The translations under genes and the position numbers were made by a program. Shown here piece after piece: positions 1 through 5,972 of a stretch of 9,523 nt of DNA. The first letter of the stretch is position 1. Each line of letters begins with the position of its first letter. The notes under the pieces were generated by a model. That model ran no database searches. It saw only the letters and a program-made list of their open reading frames with translations, and had not been told where the DNA came from. Location: the NCBI GenBank assembly GCA_020848055.1, contig JADLBB010000249.1:1-9523 (forward strand). Direction: 5' to 3'. Source of the stretch: Chloroflexota bacterium (GTDB lineage Bacteria; Chloroflexota; Limnocylindria; QHBO01).

Positions 1-47
1 AGACGGCCGAGGTGGTGCGGCGCCTGCAGCGCCAGATCGAGCCCTAG
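1..47 (+). CDS. 3' end of an unidentified gene (partial)
   Basis: Reading from base 3, the frame gives TAEVVRRLQRQIEP and stops at TAG (45-47). Only 14 residues are visible, a charged and probably helical tail, so the product cannot be identified. The stop overlaps that of the convergent membrane-protein gene: the four bases CTAG at 44-47 supply a TAG to each strand. I infer a real gene mainly from the dense packing, since the minus-strand gene ends exactly there. Any open frame could run into the window edge by chance, so confidence is modest. Confidence 0.4.
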   Translation, partial: TAEVVRRLQRQIEP

Positions 48-1552
48 CCCGGAACGTCGCCCCGGGTCGCGTTGGCGATGGCCGGGCGGGTGGCGGCGAT
101 CGCCAGGCCGGCCGTGGCCAGGATGAAGTAGGCGATCGGCGGCGCCACGAAGGCCGGCGAGGTCAGCGTGCGCACCAGGCCCTCGACGTAGACCAGCAGT
201 GCGCCCAGCACGAAGGCGCGCAGGGCCGGCGTGCTTGCTACGGCAACGGCGCGCCATAACTGCACGGCCAGGGCCCCGAAGAAGGCCAGGGCACCCAACA
301 GCCCGATGACGCCGGTCTCGCCCAGGATCATGGGCCAGAACGTATCGGTCACCGCGATCGGTGCCTCCGGCTTGATGCCGTACATCTGGTCCATGCCGTA
401 GCGCGCGTAGATCGGGCTGTAGATCTCGCGACTCATTTGGCTGCCGAAGCGGCCGATGCCGGCGCCGAGCGGGAACTCGTCGCGGGCGATGGCGACAGAC
501 CCGATCGTCAGTCCCACCCTCGGCTGCATGTAGCGCAGCGCGGCAGGATCGGGATCCGGCGACAGCAGCTCACCCACCAGCTCGCGCGACGGCAGGTACT
601 CGTCGATGGTCGCCGCGACGAAACGCGACGTCACCGGCAGGGTGGCGATCACCAGGATCGCAACGGCGGCCGCCACCGGCAGCCAGGTGCGCCTCGGCAG
701 CAAACCGGCAGAGGCCAGGCGAACGCCGCCAGCCACCAGGCCCGCCCCGATGCCGAGCAGCGGCGTGCGCCGGCCGGAGATCAGCGTGCCCGAGGTAAGG
801 ATCAAGGCGAGCAGGAGCGCCCATCGCTCGCGCAACACCGCGAACCGGGCGAAGGCGAACAGGGCGAGGAATGCCGTCAGCCAGCCATACAGGGCGGGAT
901 GCAGGAACACCGACTTGACGACGGTCAACCCGCCGCGCGCCTGTTCGAAGGCCGGCAGACCGAGCGCGGCACGCACCGCATCGGGAGCGAGGAACTCGGC
1001 GAACCCGATGGCCGCGATGACGAGCCCGACGGTCGCGATGGCGACGATGCCGCGCCCCAGCTCGTCGGGGCGAAGCGCGAAGGCGCTCACCAGGTAGAAC
1101 AGGACGAAGCCCTTGACCAGCAGCACCGCGCCGGGCAGCCACACGTCGAGCGGTACACCGTTGACCAGGCTGGACGCGAGCCCGCAGGCGAGCACCAGGC
1201 CCAGCCCAACCTCGCGGATACCCGGCGGCCACGCCGAGCCAGCGTCGAGCCGGCGCCGATGGACGACGAGTGCCGCCACGACGAACAGTCCAATGGCAAG
1301 CTCGTCCAGCAGGCGCAACGGGGTCGCGGTCCAGACCTCGACGCTGTCGGCCAGCAGGGTGGTGACCAGCAGGGCCAGCAGCCCGTCCATCGGGCGCCAG
1401 GCGAATGCGATCACCAGGACCGTGGCGGCGGCCGCGGCGGGCGCCGGACCTGGCAACCACCCCAGGCGGTGTGCCAGGGCCGCCATCGCAAACGCGAGCA
1501 GCGCCACACCCAATGCCACAGCGGCGGGCGACAGGCGGCGAATCCGGCTCAC
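44..1552 (-). CDS. O-antigen ligase/polymerase-like polytopic membrane protein
   Basis: The protein has 502 residues and about 10-12 hydrophobic segments, starting with a membrane helix near residues 9-28. It resembles the Wzy_C/O-antigen ligase family, inner-membrane enzymes that transfer or polymerise lipid-linked polysaccharide. The visible signs are an Arg-containing SGRRTPLL stretch at 259-266 at the start of the Wzy_C core, a large extracytoplasmic loop (about 306-400) with GAGIGRFGS at 363-371, and DTFWPMILGETGVIGLLG at 403-420, a typical family ending before the last helices. I chose GTG at 1552 because the open frame continues 90 codons upstream but reads there as low-complexity sequence over a regulatory region. 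No Shine-Dalgarno precedes this GTG; a TACGAT hexamer six bases upstream could mean a leaderless mRNA. Whether it is ligase or polymerase, and its sugar substrate, cannot be told. It is divergent from mdh and probably belongs with genes beyond the left edge. Confidence 0.82.
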   Translation of the reverse strand: MSRIRRLSPAAVALGVALLAFAMAALAHRLGWLPGPAPAAAAATVLVIAFAWRPMDGLLALLVTTLLADSVEVWTATPLRLLDELAIGLFVVAALVVHRRRLDAGSAWPPGIREVGLGLVLACGLASSLVNGVPLDVWLPGAVLLVKGFVLFYLVSAFALRPDELGRGIVAIATVGLVIAAIGFAEFLAPDAVRAALGLPAFEQARGGLTVVKSVFLHPALYGWLTAFLALFAFARFAVLRERWALLLALILTSGTLISGRRTPLLGIGAGLVAGGVRLASAGLLPRRTWLPVAAAVAILVIATLPVTSRFVAATIDEYLPSRELVGELLSPDPDPAALRYMQPRVGLTIGSVAIARDEFPLGAGIGRFGSQMSREIYSPIYARYGMDQMYGIKPEAPIAVTDTFWPMILGETGVIGLLGALAFFGALAVQLWRAVAVASTPALRAFVLGALLVYVEGLVRTLTSPAFVAPPIAYFILATAGLAIAATRPAIANATRGDVPG

Positions 1553-1558
1553 GCGTGC

Positions 1559-1564
1559 ATCGTA
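1559..1564 (-). promoter_or_regulatory. Possible -10 element for a leaderless transcript
   Basis: On the minus strand TACGAT (pattern TAnnnT) lies six bases before the GTG at 1552. This is the spacing expected if transcription began at or next to the start codon. No convincing -35 hexamer is seen 16-18 bases further up, and such a hexamer can occur by chance. Confidence 0.25.
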
Positions 1565-1712
1565 CCGGCAGGCACCCGGCGGCCATGAAGCGGGCACGAA
1601 AAAGTCCCGAAGGAACCGCCGCTGGACCGTTGATGCAATCTCCGGTGCCGTTGGCTGCCCCTTCGAGACAATCAGTAGGCTACCGGGTACCACGACCACG
1701 GCGCAAGCCCCT

Positions 1713-1763
1713 TTGTCCACGGATTGTCCGGCGTCGAGCCTGGTTATCCACACCTGATCCACA
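1713..1763 (+). promoter_or_regulatory. Cluster of DnaA-box-like 9-mers
   Basis: Four same-orientation sites are seen: TTGTCCACG (1713-1721), TTGTCCGGC (1724-1732), TTATCCACA (1744-1752) and TGATCCACA (1755-1763). The third is a perfect match to the classical DnaA box TTATCCACA. The fourth differs from it at one base. The first differs at one base from the TTGTCCACA form common in high-GC bacteria. The second is a weak match. Start-to-start spacings are 11, 20 and 11 bases, so the boxes come as two pairs at about one helical turn. The cluster lies about 50 bases upstream of the mdh -35. It could be a DnaA-controlled promoter or a DnaA-titration site. I see no AT-rich unwinding stretch and no dnaA/dnaN nearby, so a replication origin is less likely. 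Confidence 0.45.
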
Positions 1764-1811
1764 GTCCCCTCCACGCGCCGCGGGCCCACTGCTTCGAGGC
1801 GCTCGTCCTGT

Positions 1812-1840
1812 CTGACACCCACGGCCGCCGGCGCTACACT
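1812..1840 (+). promoter_or_regulatory. Predicted sigma70-type promoter of the mdh operon
   Basis: CTGACA (1812-1817; five of six matches to TTGACA) and TACACT (1835-1840; four of six matches to TATAAT, keeping the key A2 and T6) are separated by exactly 17 bases. The expected start of transcription is near 1847, giving a leader of roughly 24 bases. That leader contains GGAG (1863-1866) four bases before the mdh ATG. No other promoter-like pair of this quality was seen upstream. Confidence 0.6.
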
Positions 1841-1870
1841 CGAGCCAATCTCGCTCGCTGACGGAGACCG

Positions 1871-2866
1871 ATGCCCAACTCGACCGTGCGCGTGGCCGTG
1901 ACCGGCGCGGCCGGCCAGATCGGCTACGCCCTGCTCTTCCGGATCGCATCCGGTGCCGCCTTCGGCCCGGACACACGCGTCACCCTGCAGCTGCTCGAGT
2001 TGCCGGCCGCCCTCGGCGCGCTCGATGGCGTGCGCATGGAGTTGGTCGACTGCGCGTTCCCGCTGCTCGACGAGATCATCTGCACCTCCGATGCGGACGA
2101 AGCCTTCGCCGGCGCCAACTGGGCATTGCTGGTCGGCGCCGTGCCGCGCCGAGAGGGCATGGAGCGCAAGGACCTGCTAGGCATCAACGGCGGCATCTTC
2201 ACCGGGCAGGGCGAGGCCATCGCTCGTGGCGCGGCCGACGACTGCCGCGTGCTGGTGGTTGGCAACCCGTGCAACACGAACGCGCTCATCGGCTCGACCG
2301 CGGCGGCCCGCAGCGGATTCCCACGCGACCGCTGGTTCGCCATGACCATGCTCGACGAGAAGCGCGCCCGCGCGCAGCTGGCGCAGAGGGCCGGAGCCCA
2401 CGTCCGCGACGTCGCGAACCTGGCGATCTGGGGCAACCATTCGTCCACCCAGTTCCCCGACGCCTGGCACGCCACCATCGGTGGCCGGCCGGCGCCGGAG
2501 GCCGTCGGCGACGAGGCATGGCTGCGCGGCGAGTTCATCGCCAGCGTCCAGCAGCGCGGCGCCGCCATCATCAAGGCCCGCGGCCAGTCGAGCGCGGCAA
2601 GCGCCGCCAATGCCGCCATCGAGACGGTTCGCCACATCGCGCGGCCGACCGACGAGCAGTTCAGCGCCGCCATCCCGGCACCGGCACCGGGCGGCTACGA
2701 CGTCCCCGAGGGTTTGGTGTTCGGCTATCCGCTGCGGGCGACGGCACCCGGCGAGGTCGAGATCGTACAGGGCATCACCCATGGCGAGTTCGCGCGCGAG
2801 CGCATCGCGGCCACGACCGCCGAGCTGCTCGAGGAGCGCGCCGCGGTGGAGGATCTGCTGGCATGA
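1871..2866 (+). CDS. mdh: Malate dehydrogenase (NAD, cytosolic-like type)
   Basis: This is a 331-residue malate dehydrogenase that interconverts malate and oxaloacetate in the TCA cycle. The N-terminal Rossmann fold has GAAGQIGY at 12-19 and the acidic LLELP loop with E43, which favours NAD over NADP. Substrate-binding arginines sit in the mobile loop VPRREGMERKDLL (R93, R99). GNPCNTNA (131-138) carries the conserved Asn, followed by R165. The catalytic pair is D162 and H190 (in WGNHSSTQFPD), 28 residues apart as in cytosolic MDH. The length is normal for the family and no key residue is missing. The ATG at 1871 is supported by GGAG four bases upstream and by the Rossmann motif close to the N terminus. 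It is the first gene of an operon: its TGA overlaps the gltA start as ATGA (2863-2866), suggesting translational coupling and matched production of oxaloacetate maker and user. Confidence 0.95.
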   Translation: MPNSTVRVAVTGAAGQIGYALLFRIASGAAFGPDTRVTLQLLELPAALGALDGVRMELVDCAFPLLDEIICTSDADEAFAGANWALLVGAVPRREGMERKDLLGINGGIFTGQGEAIARGAADDCRVLVVGNPCNTNALIGSTAAARSGFPRDRWFAMTMLDEKRARAQLAQRAGAHVRDVANLAIWGNHSSTQFPDAWHATIGGRPAPEAVGDEAWLRGEFIASVQQRGAAIIKARGQSSAASAANAAIETVRHIARPTDEQFSAAIPAPAPGGYDVPEGLVFGYPLRATAPGEVEIVQGITHGEFARERIAATTAELLEERAAVEDLLA

Positions 2867-4170
2867 CCGCCGGCTCGCCACCAACGACCGACGCCGCCGA
2901 GCTGCGCGTCGGCGACCGCACACTCAGCCTGCCGGTCGTCCGCGGCACCGAGGGCGACGACGCGCTCGATATCTCCCGGCTTCGCGCCGAGTCCGGCCTG
3001 ATCACCCTGGACCCGGGCTTCGGCAACACCGGTGCGGCGACATCGGCCATCACCTTCCTCGACGGAGAGGCCGGCGTCCTGCGCTACCGCGGCTACCCGA
3101 TCGAGCAGCTGGCCGAGCACTCGACCTTCCTGGAGGTCGCGTACCTCCTGGTCTACGGCGACCTCCCGACCCAGGAGCAGCTGAACAGCTTTGTGACCGA
3201 GGTGACGCACCACACCCTGATCCGCGAGGAGATGCGCAACTTCTTCGACTCCTTCCCGACCGATGCCCACCCCATGGCCGTGCTGGCATCGGGCGTGGTC
3301 GGCATGAGCACCTTCTACCCTGACAGCCAGAACATCTTCGACGCCGATGCGGTCGAGGTCACCATCAACCGGCTGATCGCCAAGGTGCCGACGCTCGCGG
3401 CCTGGTCGTTCAAGAAGGCGGTGGGCCAGCCGTACGTCTACCCGCGCAACGACCTGGGTTACGCGCCGAACCTGCTGCACATGATGTTCGCCGTGCCATC
3501 GGAGGACTACGAGGTCGACCCGGCCGTGGCCGAGGCCCTCGACCTGCTCCTCATCCTGCACGCCGATCACGAACAGAACGCCTCGACCTCGACGGTGCGC
3601 CTGGTCGGCAGCACGCACGCCAACCTGTACGCTTCGATCAGCGCCGGAATCAGCGCCCTGTGGGGGCCGCTGCACGGCGGCGCCAACGAGGCGGTCATCA
3701 ACACGCTGGAGCAGATCGTGGCCGACGGCGGGAACCTGCAGAAGTGGGTCGACAAGGCGAAGGATCCCAACGACTCGTTCCGCCTCGCCGGGTTCGGGCA
3801 TCGCGTGTACAAGAACTTCGACCCGCGCGCCACGATCATCAAGAGAGCCGCGGACCGCGTGCTGGCCGCGACCGGCGCCGATGACGACCTGTTCGAGGTG
3901 GCCCAGCGACTGGAGGAAGTCGCCCTCAACGACGAGTACTTCGTCGGCCGCAAGCTGTACCCGAACGTCGACTTCTACTCGGGGCTCATCTACCGCGCCA
4001 TCGGCTTCCCGAAGAACATGTACACCAACTGCTTCGCCATCGGCCGCCTGCCGGGCTGGATCGCCCAGTGGAAGGAGATGATGTCGTCGCCAGAGACGAA
4101 GATCGGCCGGCCGCGACAGGTCTACGTCGGCACCGGATCGCGCGACTACGTCGCCATCGAGCAGCGCTGA
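2863..4170 (+). CDS. gltA: Citrate synthase
   Basis: This is a 435-residue citrate synthase, which condenses acetyl-CoA with oxaloacetate to citrate and CoA as the entry step of the TCA cycle. The length and the N-terminal beta-domain (about 12-70) match the large GltA type rather than the shorter 370-residue methylcitrate/archaeal-like forms. Conserved blocks are visible in order: LRYRGYPIEQLAE near 73-85, HADHEQNAST at 233-242, WGPLHGGANEA at 267-277 (catalytic His271), and FGHRVYKNFDPRA at 311-323 with catalytic Asp320. Near the C terminus is the arginine-bearing GRPRQVYVG (415-423). All catalytic residues are present. ATG at 2863 is favoured by GGAGG (2848-2852) ten bases upstream and by the ATGA overlap with mdh. 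The open frame extends far upstream, but there it only shadows mdh. The MBL-fold gene follows after 10 bases, so the three genes are probably one transcript. Methylcitrate activity cannot be excluded, but linkage to mdh favours citrate synthase. Confidence 0.96.
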   Translation: MTAGSPPTTDAAELRVGDRTLSLPVVRGTEGDDALDISRLRAESGLITLDPGFGNTGAATSAITFLDGEAGVLRYRGYPIEQLAEHSTFLEVAYLLVYGDLPTQEQLNSFVTEVTHHTLIREEMRNFFDSFPTDAHPMAVLASGVVGMSTFYPDSQNIFDADAVEVTINRLIAKVPTLAAWSFKKAVGQPYVYPRNDLGYAPNLLHMMFAVPSEDYEVDPAVAEALDLLLILHADHEQNASTSTVRLVGSTHANLYASISAGISALWGPLHGGANEAVINTLEQIVADGGNLQKWVDKAKDPNDSFRLAGFGHRVYKNFDPRATIIKRAADRVLAATGADDDLFEVAQRLEEVALNDEYFVGRKLYPNVDFYSGLIYRAIGFPKNMYTNCFAIGRLPGWIAQWKEMMSSPETKIGRPRQVYVGTGSRDYVAIEQR

Positions 4171-4180
4171 TCGCCGCCCG

Positions 4181-4945
4181 ATGCAGCTGACAGTCCTGGG
4201 CCGCTCACCGGCCTCGCCGAACCCGGGCGAGGCCTGCGCCGGCTACCTGGTGGAAGGTGCTGGCACCCGGGTGCTGGTCGATATCGGTCCGGGAGTGGTG
4301 GCCCAGCTGTTGACCCGCCATCATCCCGACGAGCTCGCCGCGGTCGTCATCAGCCACATGCACGCCGACCACATGCTCGACCTCGTGACGCTGCGCTACG
4401 TCTACCCCTGGCGCGCGCTGCCGGCCGACCAGCGCCTGCGCGTCATCACGCCACCCGGCTCGGCCGACCAACTGCTCGACCTCGCCAAAGGCGTCGGCGG
4501 CGCACGCCACTTCGAGGACACGTTCCGCCTGTCCGAGCACGACGGCAGCACCCCGCTGCGGTTCGGCGAACTGACGCTCACCCCGGTCCGGACCCAGCAC
4601 TACATCCCGTGCTGGGGCTTCCGCATCGAGGCCGACGGGCGAACGCTGGCGTACACCGCCGACACCGCTCCCTGCGGCGGCCTGGCCGACCTGGCCGACG
4701 GCCCGGACCTGCTGCTGAGCGAGGCCACCCTCCGATCCCTCGACGAGGACGCGGCCCCACCCGAGCCACGCGGCCATCTGCTGCCGGCCGAGGCGGGTGC
4801 CGTCGCCCGCGACGGCGGCGCCGGCTCGCTCATGCTCACCCACCTGCCGGTCGACGGTGACGGTTCATGGGCCACCGTCCTGGCCGCCCAGTCCTACGAG
4901 CGCGACGTCGCCGTGGCGGAACCGGGGCGCACGTACGAGGTCTGA
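4181..4945 (+). CDS. MBL-fold metallo-hydrolase, YhfI-like
   Basis: This is a 254-residue metallo-beta-lactamase-fold protein. The binuclear metal site is complete: SHMHADH gives H59, H61, D63 and H64; H140 (RTQHYIPCWGF), D161 (AYTADTAPC) and H221 (MLTHLPVD) complete it. A further His199 lies in RGHLLPAEAG, as in RNase Z/Lactamase_B_2-type enzymes. The start MQLTVLGRSP, the GYLVE and VDIGPGVVAQL stretches and the AYTADTAP motif resemble Bacillus YhfI-like hydrolases, whose substrate is not established. It lacks the inserted exosite arm of true RNase Z, so tRNA 3' processing is unlikely. No signal peptide is present, so it is cytoplasmic. It starts 10 bases after gltA without a clear Shine-Dalgarno, so translation probably depends on ribosomes from gltA. 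Operon position suggests a housekeeping or metabolite-repair role linked to CoA or TCA metabolism, but that is a guess. The stop at 4945 lies 7 bases from the stop of the convergent gene. Confidence 0.88.
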   Translation: MQLTVLGRSPASPNPGEACAGYLVEGAGTRVLVDIGPGVVAQLLTRHHPDELAAVVISHMHADHMLDLVTLRYVYPWRALPADQRLRVITPPGSADQLLDLAKGVGGARHFEDTFRLSEHDGSTPLRFGELTLTPVRTQHYIPCWGFRIEADGRTLAYTADTAPCGGLADLADGPDLLLSEATLRSLDEDAAPPEPRGHLLPAEAGAVARDGGAGSLMLTHLPVDGDGSWATVLAAQSYERDVAVAEPGRTYEV

Positions 4946-4952
4946 GTCGCGG

Positions 4953-5648
4953 TCAGGCTCGATGAACAGGCGCGCCTGCGCCTGGGTGGATCGGCAGCCT
5001 TGACTCGAGGACCACTGCACCCGAATTCCCATCAGTTTGCTCGAAGCAACTTCGGCGCCCAACCGCCAGGGTCGCCAGCACGGTACCGATGAGTGCCACG
5101 ATGTCTGGTGTAACGCCGACAGTCGGTGCGGACATCGCGGTATTGGGAAGGTGCGGCGACGGGTAGACGTACTCGAACGTCAGAACCTGGCGGCCGCTGT
5201 GCACCTGCCAGCGGCCCTCGACCAAGGTCTGAGAGGGTCCGGTCCCGGTCGGGTCGTTGGCGCCATCAGGCTCCCGTTCAAAGCGATACTGAAGCAGCCC
5301 CGGGGTCAGGGCCAAGGTCCACTCGTAGGTCCGCGCACTGCAGATCGGCTGGTCGGCCAGGTTGCGGCCGCAGACCACGACCGGCTTCTCGTAGAAGTCG
5401 GGCGTCGGAACGCCCGGGATGCTGGGCGGCTGGCACCATTCGTCCGGGCAACGCGACCAGATGGTGAAGTGATCGTCGGCATCCACCGGTCCGGTCAGGG
5501 TAACGCGGAAGACGACCTCGCCCTTATCCGATCCAGCCAGGGCCGGATTCACCAGCGCACCGAGCAGAACGAGCCAGATGGCGGCTGCGAACCCAGGGAG
5601 CGCGACTACCAACCCGGCCGGACTCAACACGCGAATGTGACTGCGCAT
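4953..5648 (-). CDS. Secreted protein with LPNTA sortase-like sorting signal
   Basis: This is a 231-residue protein I cannot assign to a named family. Residues 1-39 form a signal peptide (Arg near the N terminus, hydrophobic core about 11-33, NPALAG cleavage area). Residues about 44-160 look beta-rich (for example GEVVFRVTLTG and QVLTFEYVY) with four cysteines (67, 72, 93, 103) that could form two disulfides. LPNTA at 167-171, then a hydrophobic stretch about 179-196 and Arg-Arg at 198-199, has the order of a cell-wall sorting signal; LPNTA is a known class D sortase motif. ATG at 5648 is strongly supported by AAGGAG nine bases upstream. The 32 residues after the Arg pair are unusual, since sorting signals normally end just past the charged cluster. 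A one-base frameshift would instead end the protein at a TGA at 5032-5034 with a short basic tail. No sortase gene is in view. It could alternatively stay membrane-anchored. Confidence 0.72.
   Translation of the reverse strand: MRSHIRVLSPAGLVVALPGFAAAIWLVLLGALVNPALAGSDKGEVVFRVTLTGPVDADDHFTIWSRCPDEWCQPPSIPGVPTPDFYEKPVVVCGRNLADQPICSARTYEWTLALTPGLLQYRFEREPDGANDPTGTGPSQTLVEGRWQVHSGRQVLTFEYVYPSPHLPNTAMSAPTVGVTPDIVALIGTVLATLAVGRRSCFEQTDGNSGAVVLESRLPIHPGAGAPVHRA
4967..4984. terminator. GC-rich hairpin, possible bidirectional terminator
   Basis: CAGGCGC (4967-4973) and GCGCCTG (4978-4984) form a perfect 7-bp stem with a 4-base loop, 22 bases past the stop of the MBL-fold gene. There is no T-run on either side, so a classical intrinsic terminator is doubtful. 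As the minus-strand gene is drawn, the hairpin falls inside its 3' coding end. If that gene really ends near 5032, the hairpin lies between two converging genes, where a terminator is expected. Confidence 0.3.
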
Positions 5649-5657
5649 CGGACTTCA

Positions 5658-5663
5658 CTCCTT
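5658..5663 (-). promoter_or_regulatory. Ribosome-binding site of the LPNTA protein gene
   Basis: On the minus strand AAGGAG is nine bases before the ATG at 5648. It is the strongest Shine-Dalgarno match in the window. It fixes the start codon and is the main reason to trust a gene whose product is unfamiliar. Confidence 0.75.
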
Positions 5664-5727
5664 GCTTCAGTGCGCGAGGTCGACCTGGTCGAGAAAGAAC
5701 TGGCGCGGCACATGCGAACTGCTTCAG

Positions 5728-5746
5728 CCACCTCATCATCAGGTGG
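5728..5746. repeat. Inverted repeat overlapping a triple stop
   Basis: CCACCT (5728-5733) and AGGTGG (5741-5746) form a 6-bp stem around a 7-base loop. On the minus strand this spans three consecutive in-frame TGA codons that end the small reading frame above. It lies between that frame and the LPNTA gene, so it could attenuate or end transcription, but no T-run follows. Confidence 0.3.
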
Positions 5747-5917
5747 GGGTCAATACCGGGGGGAAGCGCGCCCACGTAAGCCTGAGCGACGTACCGGCCG
5801 GAAGCTCTTCCACGCCCGACACCATGACCTCGTACATGCCGGAACGGCAGGCGACGAAGCCCTGCGGGAACGGTCACCCGCGGCAAATTGGACCTCAGCC
5901 GGCTGCTTGTGATCCAC
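5739..5917 (-). pseudogene. Possible frameshifted small gene
   Basis: Two minus-strand frames read like one small protein if a single base is restored near 5871-5872. The first part, from GTG at 5917, reads VDHKQPAEVQFAAGD. The second part, down to the stop at 5739-5741, includes QGFVACRSGMYEVMVSG then VEELPAGTSLRLTWARF, alternating hydrophobic and polar residues like beta strands. Joined, they give about 59 residues. AAGGAGG lies just before the GTG but is too close (one base) to be a good ribosome-binding site, so the true start may be elsewhere. The second part alone also has an ATG at 5837 for a 32-residue peptide. The end is marked by three successive TGA codons. The family is not recognised; similarity to the adjacent LPNTA protein (a shared Cys followed by Tyr-Glu) is too weak to claim homology. 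It may be a decayed gene, a sequencing indel, or chance. Confidence 0.3.
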
Positions 5918-5935
5918 GCCTCCTTCGGCTACGCT
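5907..5935 (+). promoter_or_regulatory. Predicted promoter of the tetR-fadN-thiolase operon
   Basis: TTGTGA (5907-5912) and TACGCT (5930-5935) are 17 bases apart, matching the sigma70 consensus at four and three positions and keeping the important A2 and T6 of the -10. The predicted transcription start near 5942 falls inside the palindromic operator at 5940-5957, which fits direct repression. The hexamers are weak on their own; spacing and operator position add support. Confidence 0.45.
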
Positions 5936-5939
5936 ATCA

Positions 5940-5957
5940 ACCAAACGTTCGTTTGGT
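5940..5957. promoter_or_regulatory. TetR-family operator, perfect 8-bp inverted repeat
   Basis: ACCAAACGTTCGTTTGGT is two perfect 8-base arms around a central TT. Its core (5942-5955) fits the pattern CNAACGNNCGTTNG described for the TetR-family phenylacetyl-CoA-responsive PaaR of Thermus, and has the size typical of TetR dimer sites. It lies 15 bases before the tetR start and over the predicted transcription start. The most likely ligand is the TetR protein encoded just downstream, acting as a self-repressor of the whole operon. Confidence 0.75.
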
Positions 5958-5972
5958 CACGATTGGGAGAGT

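Larger units (their letters stand above)
1553..1870. other. Divergent intergenic region between the membrane-protein gene and mdh
   Basis: These 318 bases separate two divergent genes. The right third holds DnaA-box-like repeats (1713-1763) and the mdh promoter (1812-1840). The left part (1553-1712) shows no gene, hairpin or tRNA that I can support. A minus-strand frame stays open through the region, but its translation lacks domain or membrane character, so I treat it as non-coding. Confidence 0.65.
5649..5972. other. Region between the divergent LPNTA and tetR genes
   Basis: These 324 bases contain the ribosome-binding site of the LPNTA gene, a 10-bp palindrome AGGTCGACCT (5677-5686), a hairpin (5728-5746), a probably broken small reading frame on the minus strand (5739-5917), and the promoter and operator of tetR (5907-5957). 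The octamer TGCTTCAG occurs twice (5663-5670 and 5720-5727). No intact gene, tRNA or insertion sequence could be supported here. Confidence 0.6.

Noticed and set aside
437..1588. Plus-strand open frame (383 codons) opposite the membrane-protein gene
   Set aside because: It is rich in Gln, Arg and Gly with no recognisable domain. The minus-strand frame instead gives a clean series of membrane helices with Wzy_C motifs.
1713..1763. Calling the DnaA-box cluster an origin of replication
   Set aside because: There is no AT-rich unwinding segment and no dnaA, dnaN or other origin-linked gene; only the box cluster is supported.
1553..1822. 90-codon N-terminal extension of the membrane-protein gene
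   Set aside because: The extension has no family-like sequence and runs over the DnaA-box cluster and mdh promoter region; the helix that starts the protein follows the GTG at 1552.
2269..2862. Upstream extension of the citrate synthase frame
   Set aside because: The frame is open over mdh but encodes an Arg-rich shadow; the ATG at 2863 with GGAGG and the normal GltA N terminus is the real start.
5037..5912. Plus-strand open frame (291 codons) opposite the LPNTA gene
   Set aside because: No domain, and a Gln/Arg/Gly-rich shadow composition. The minus strand has a signal peptide, sorting signal and strong ribosome-binding site.
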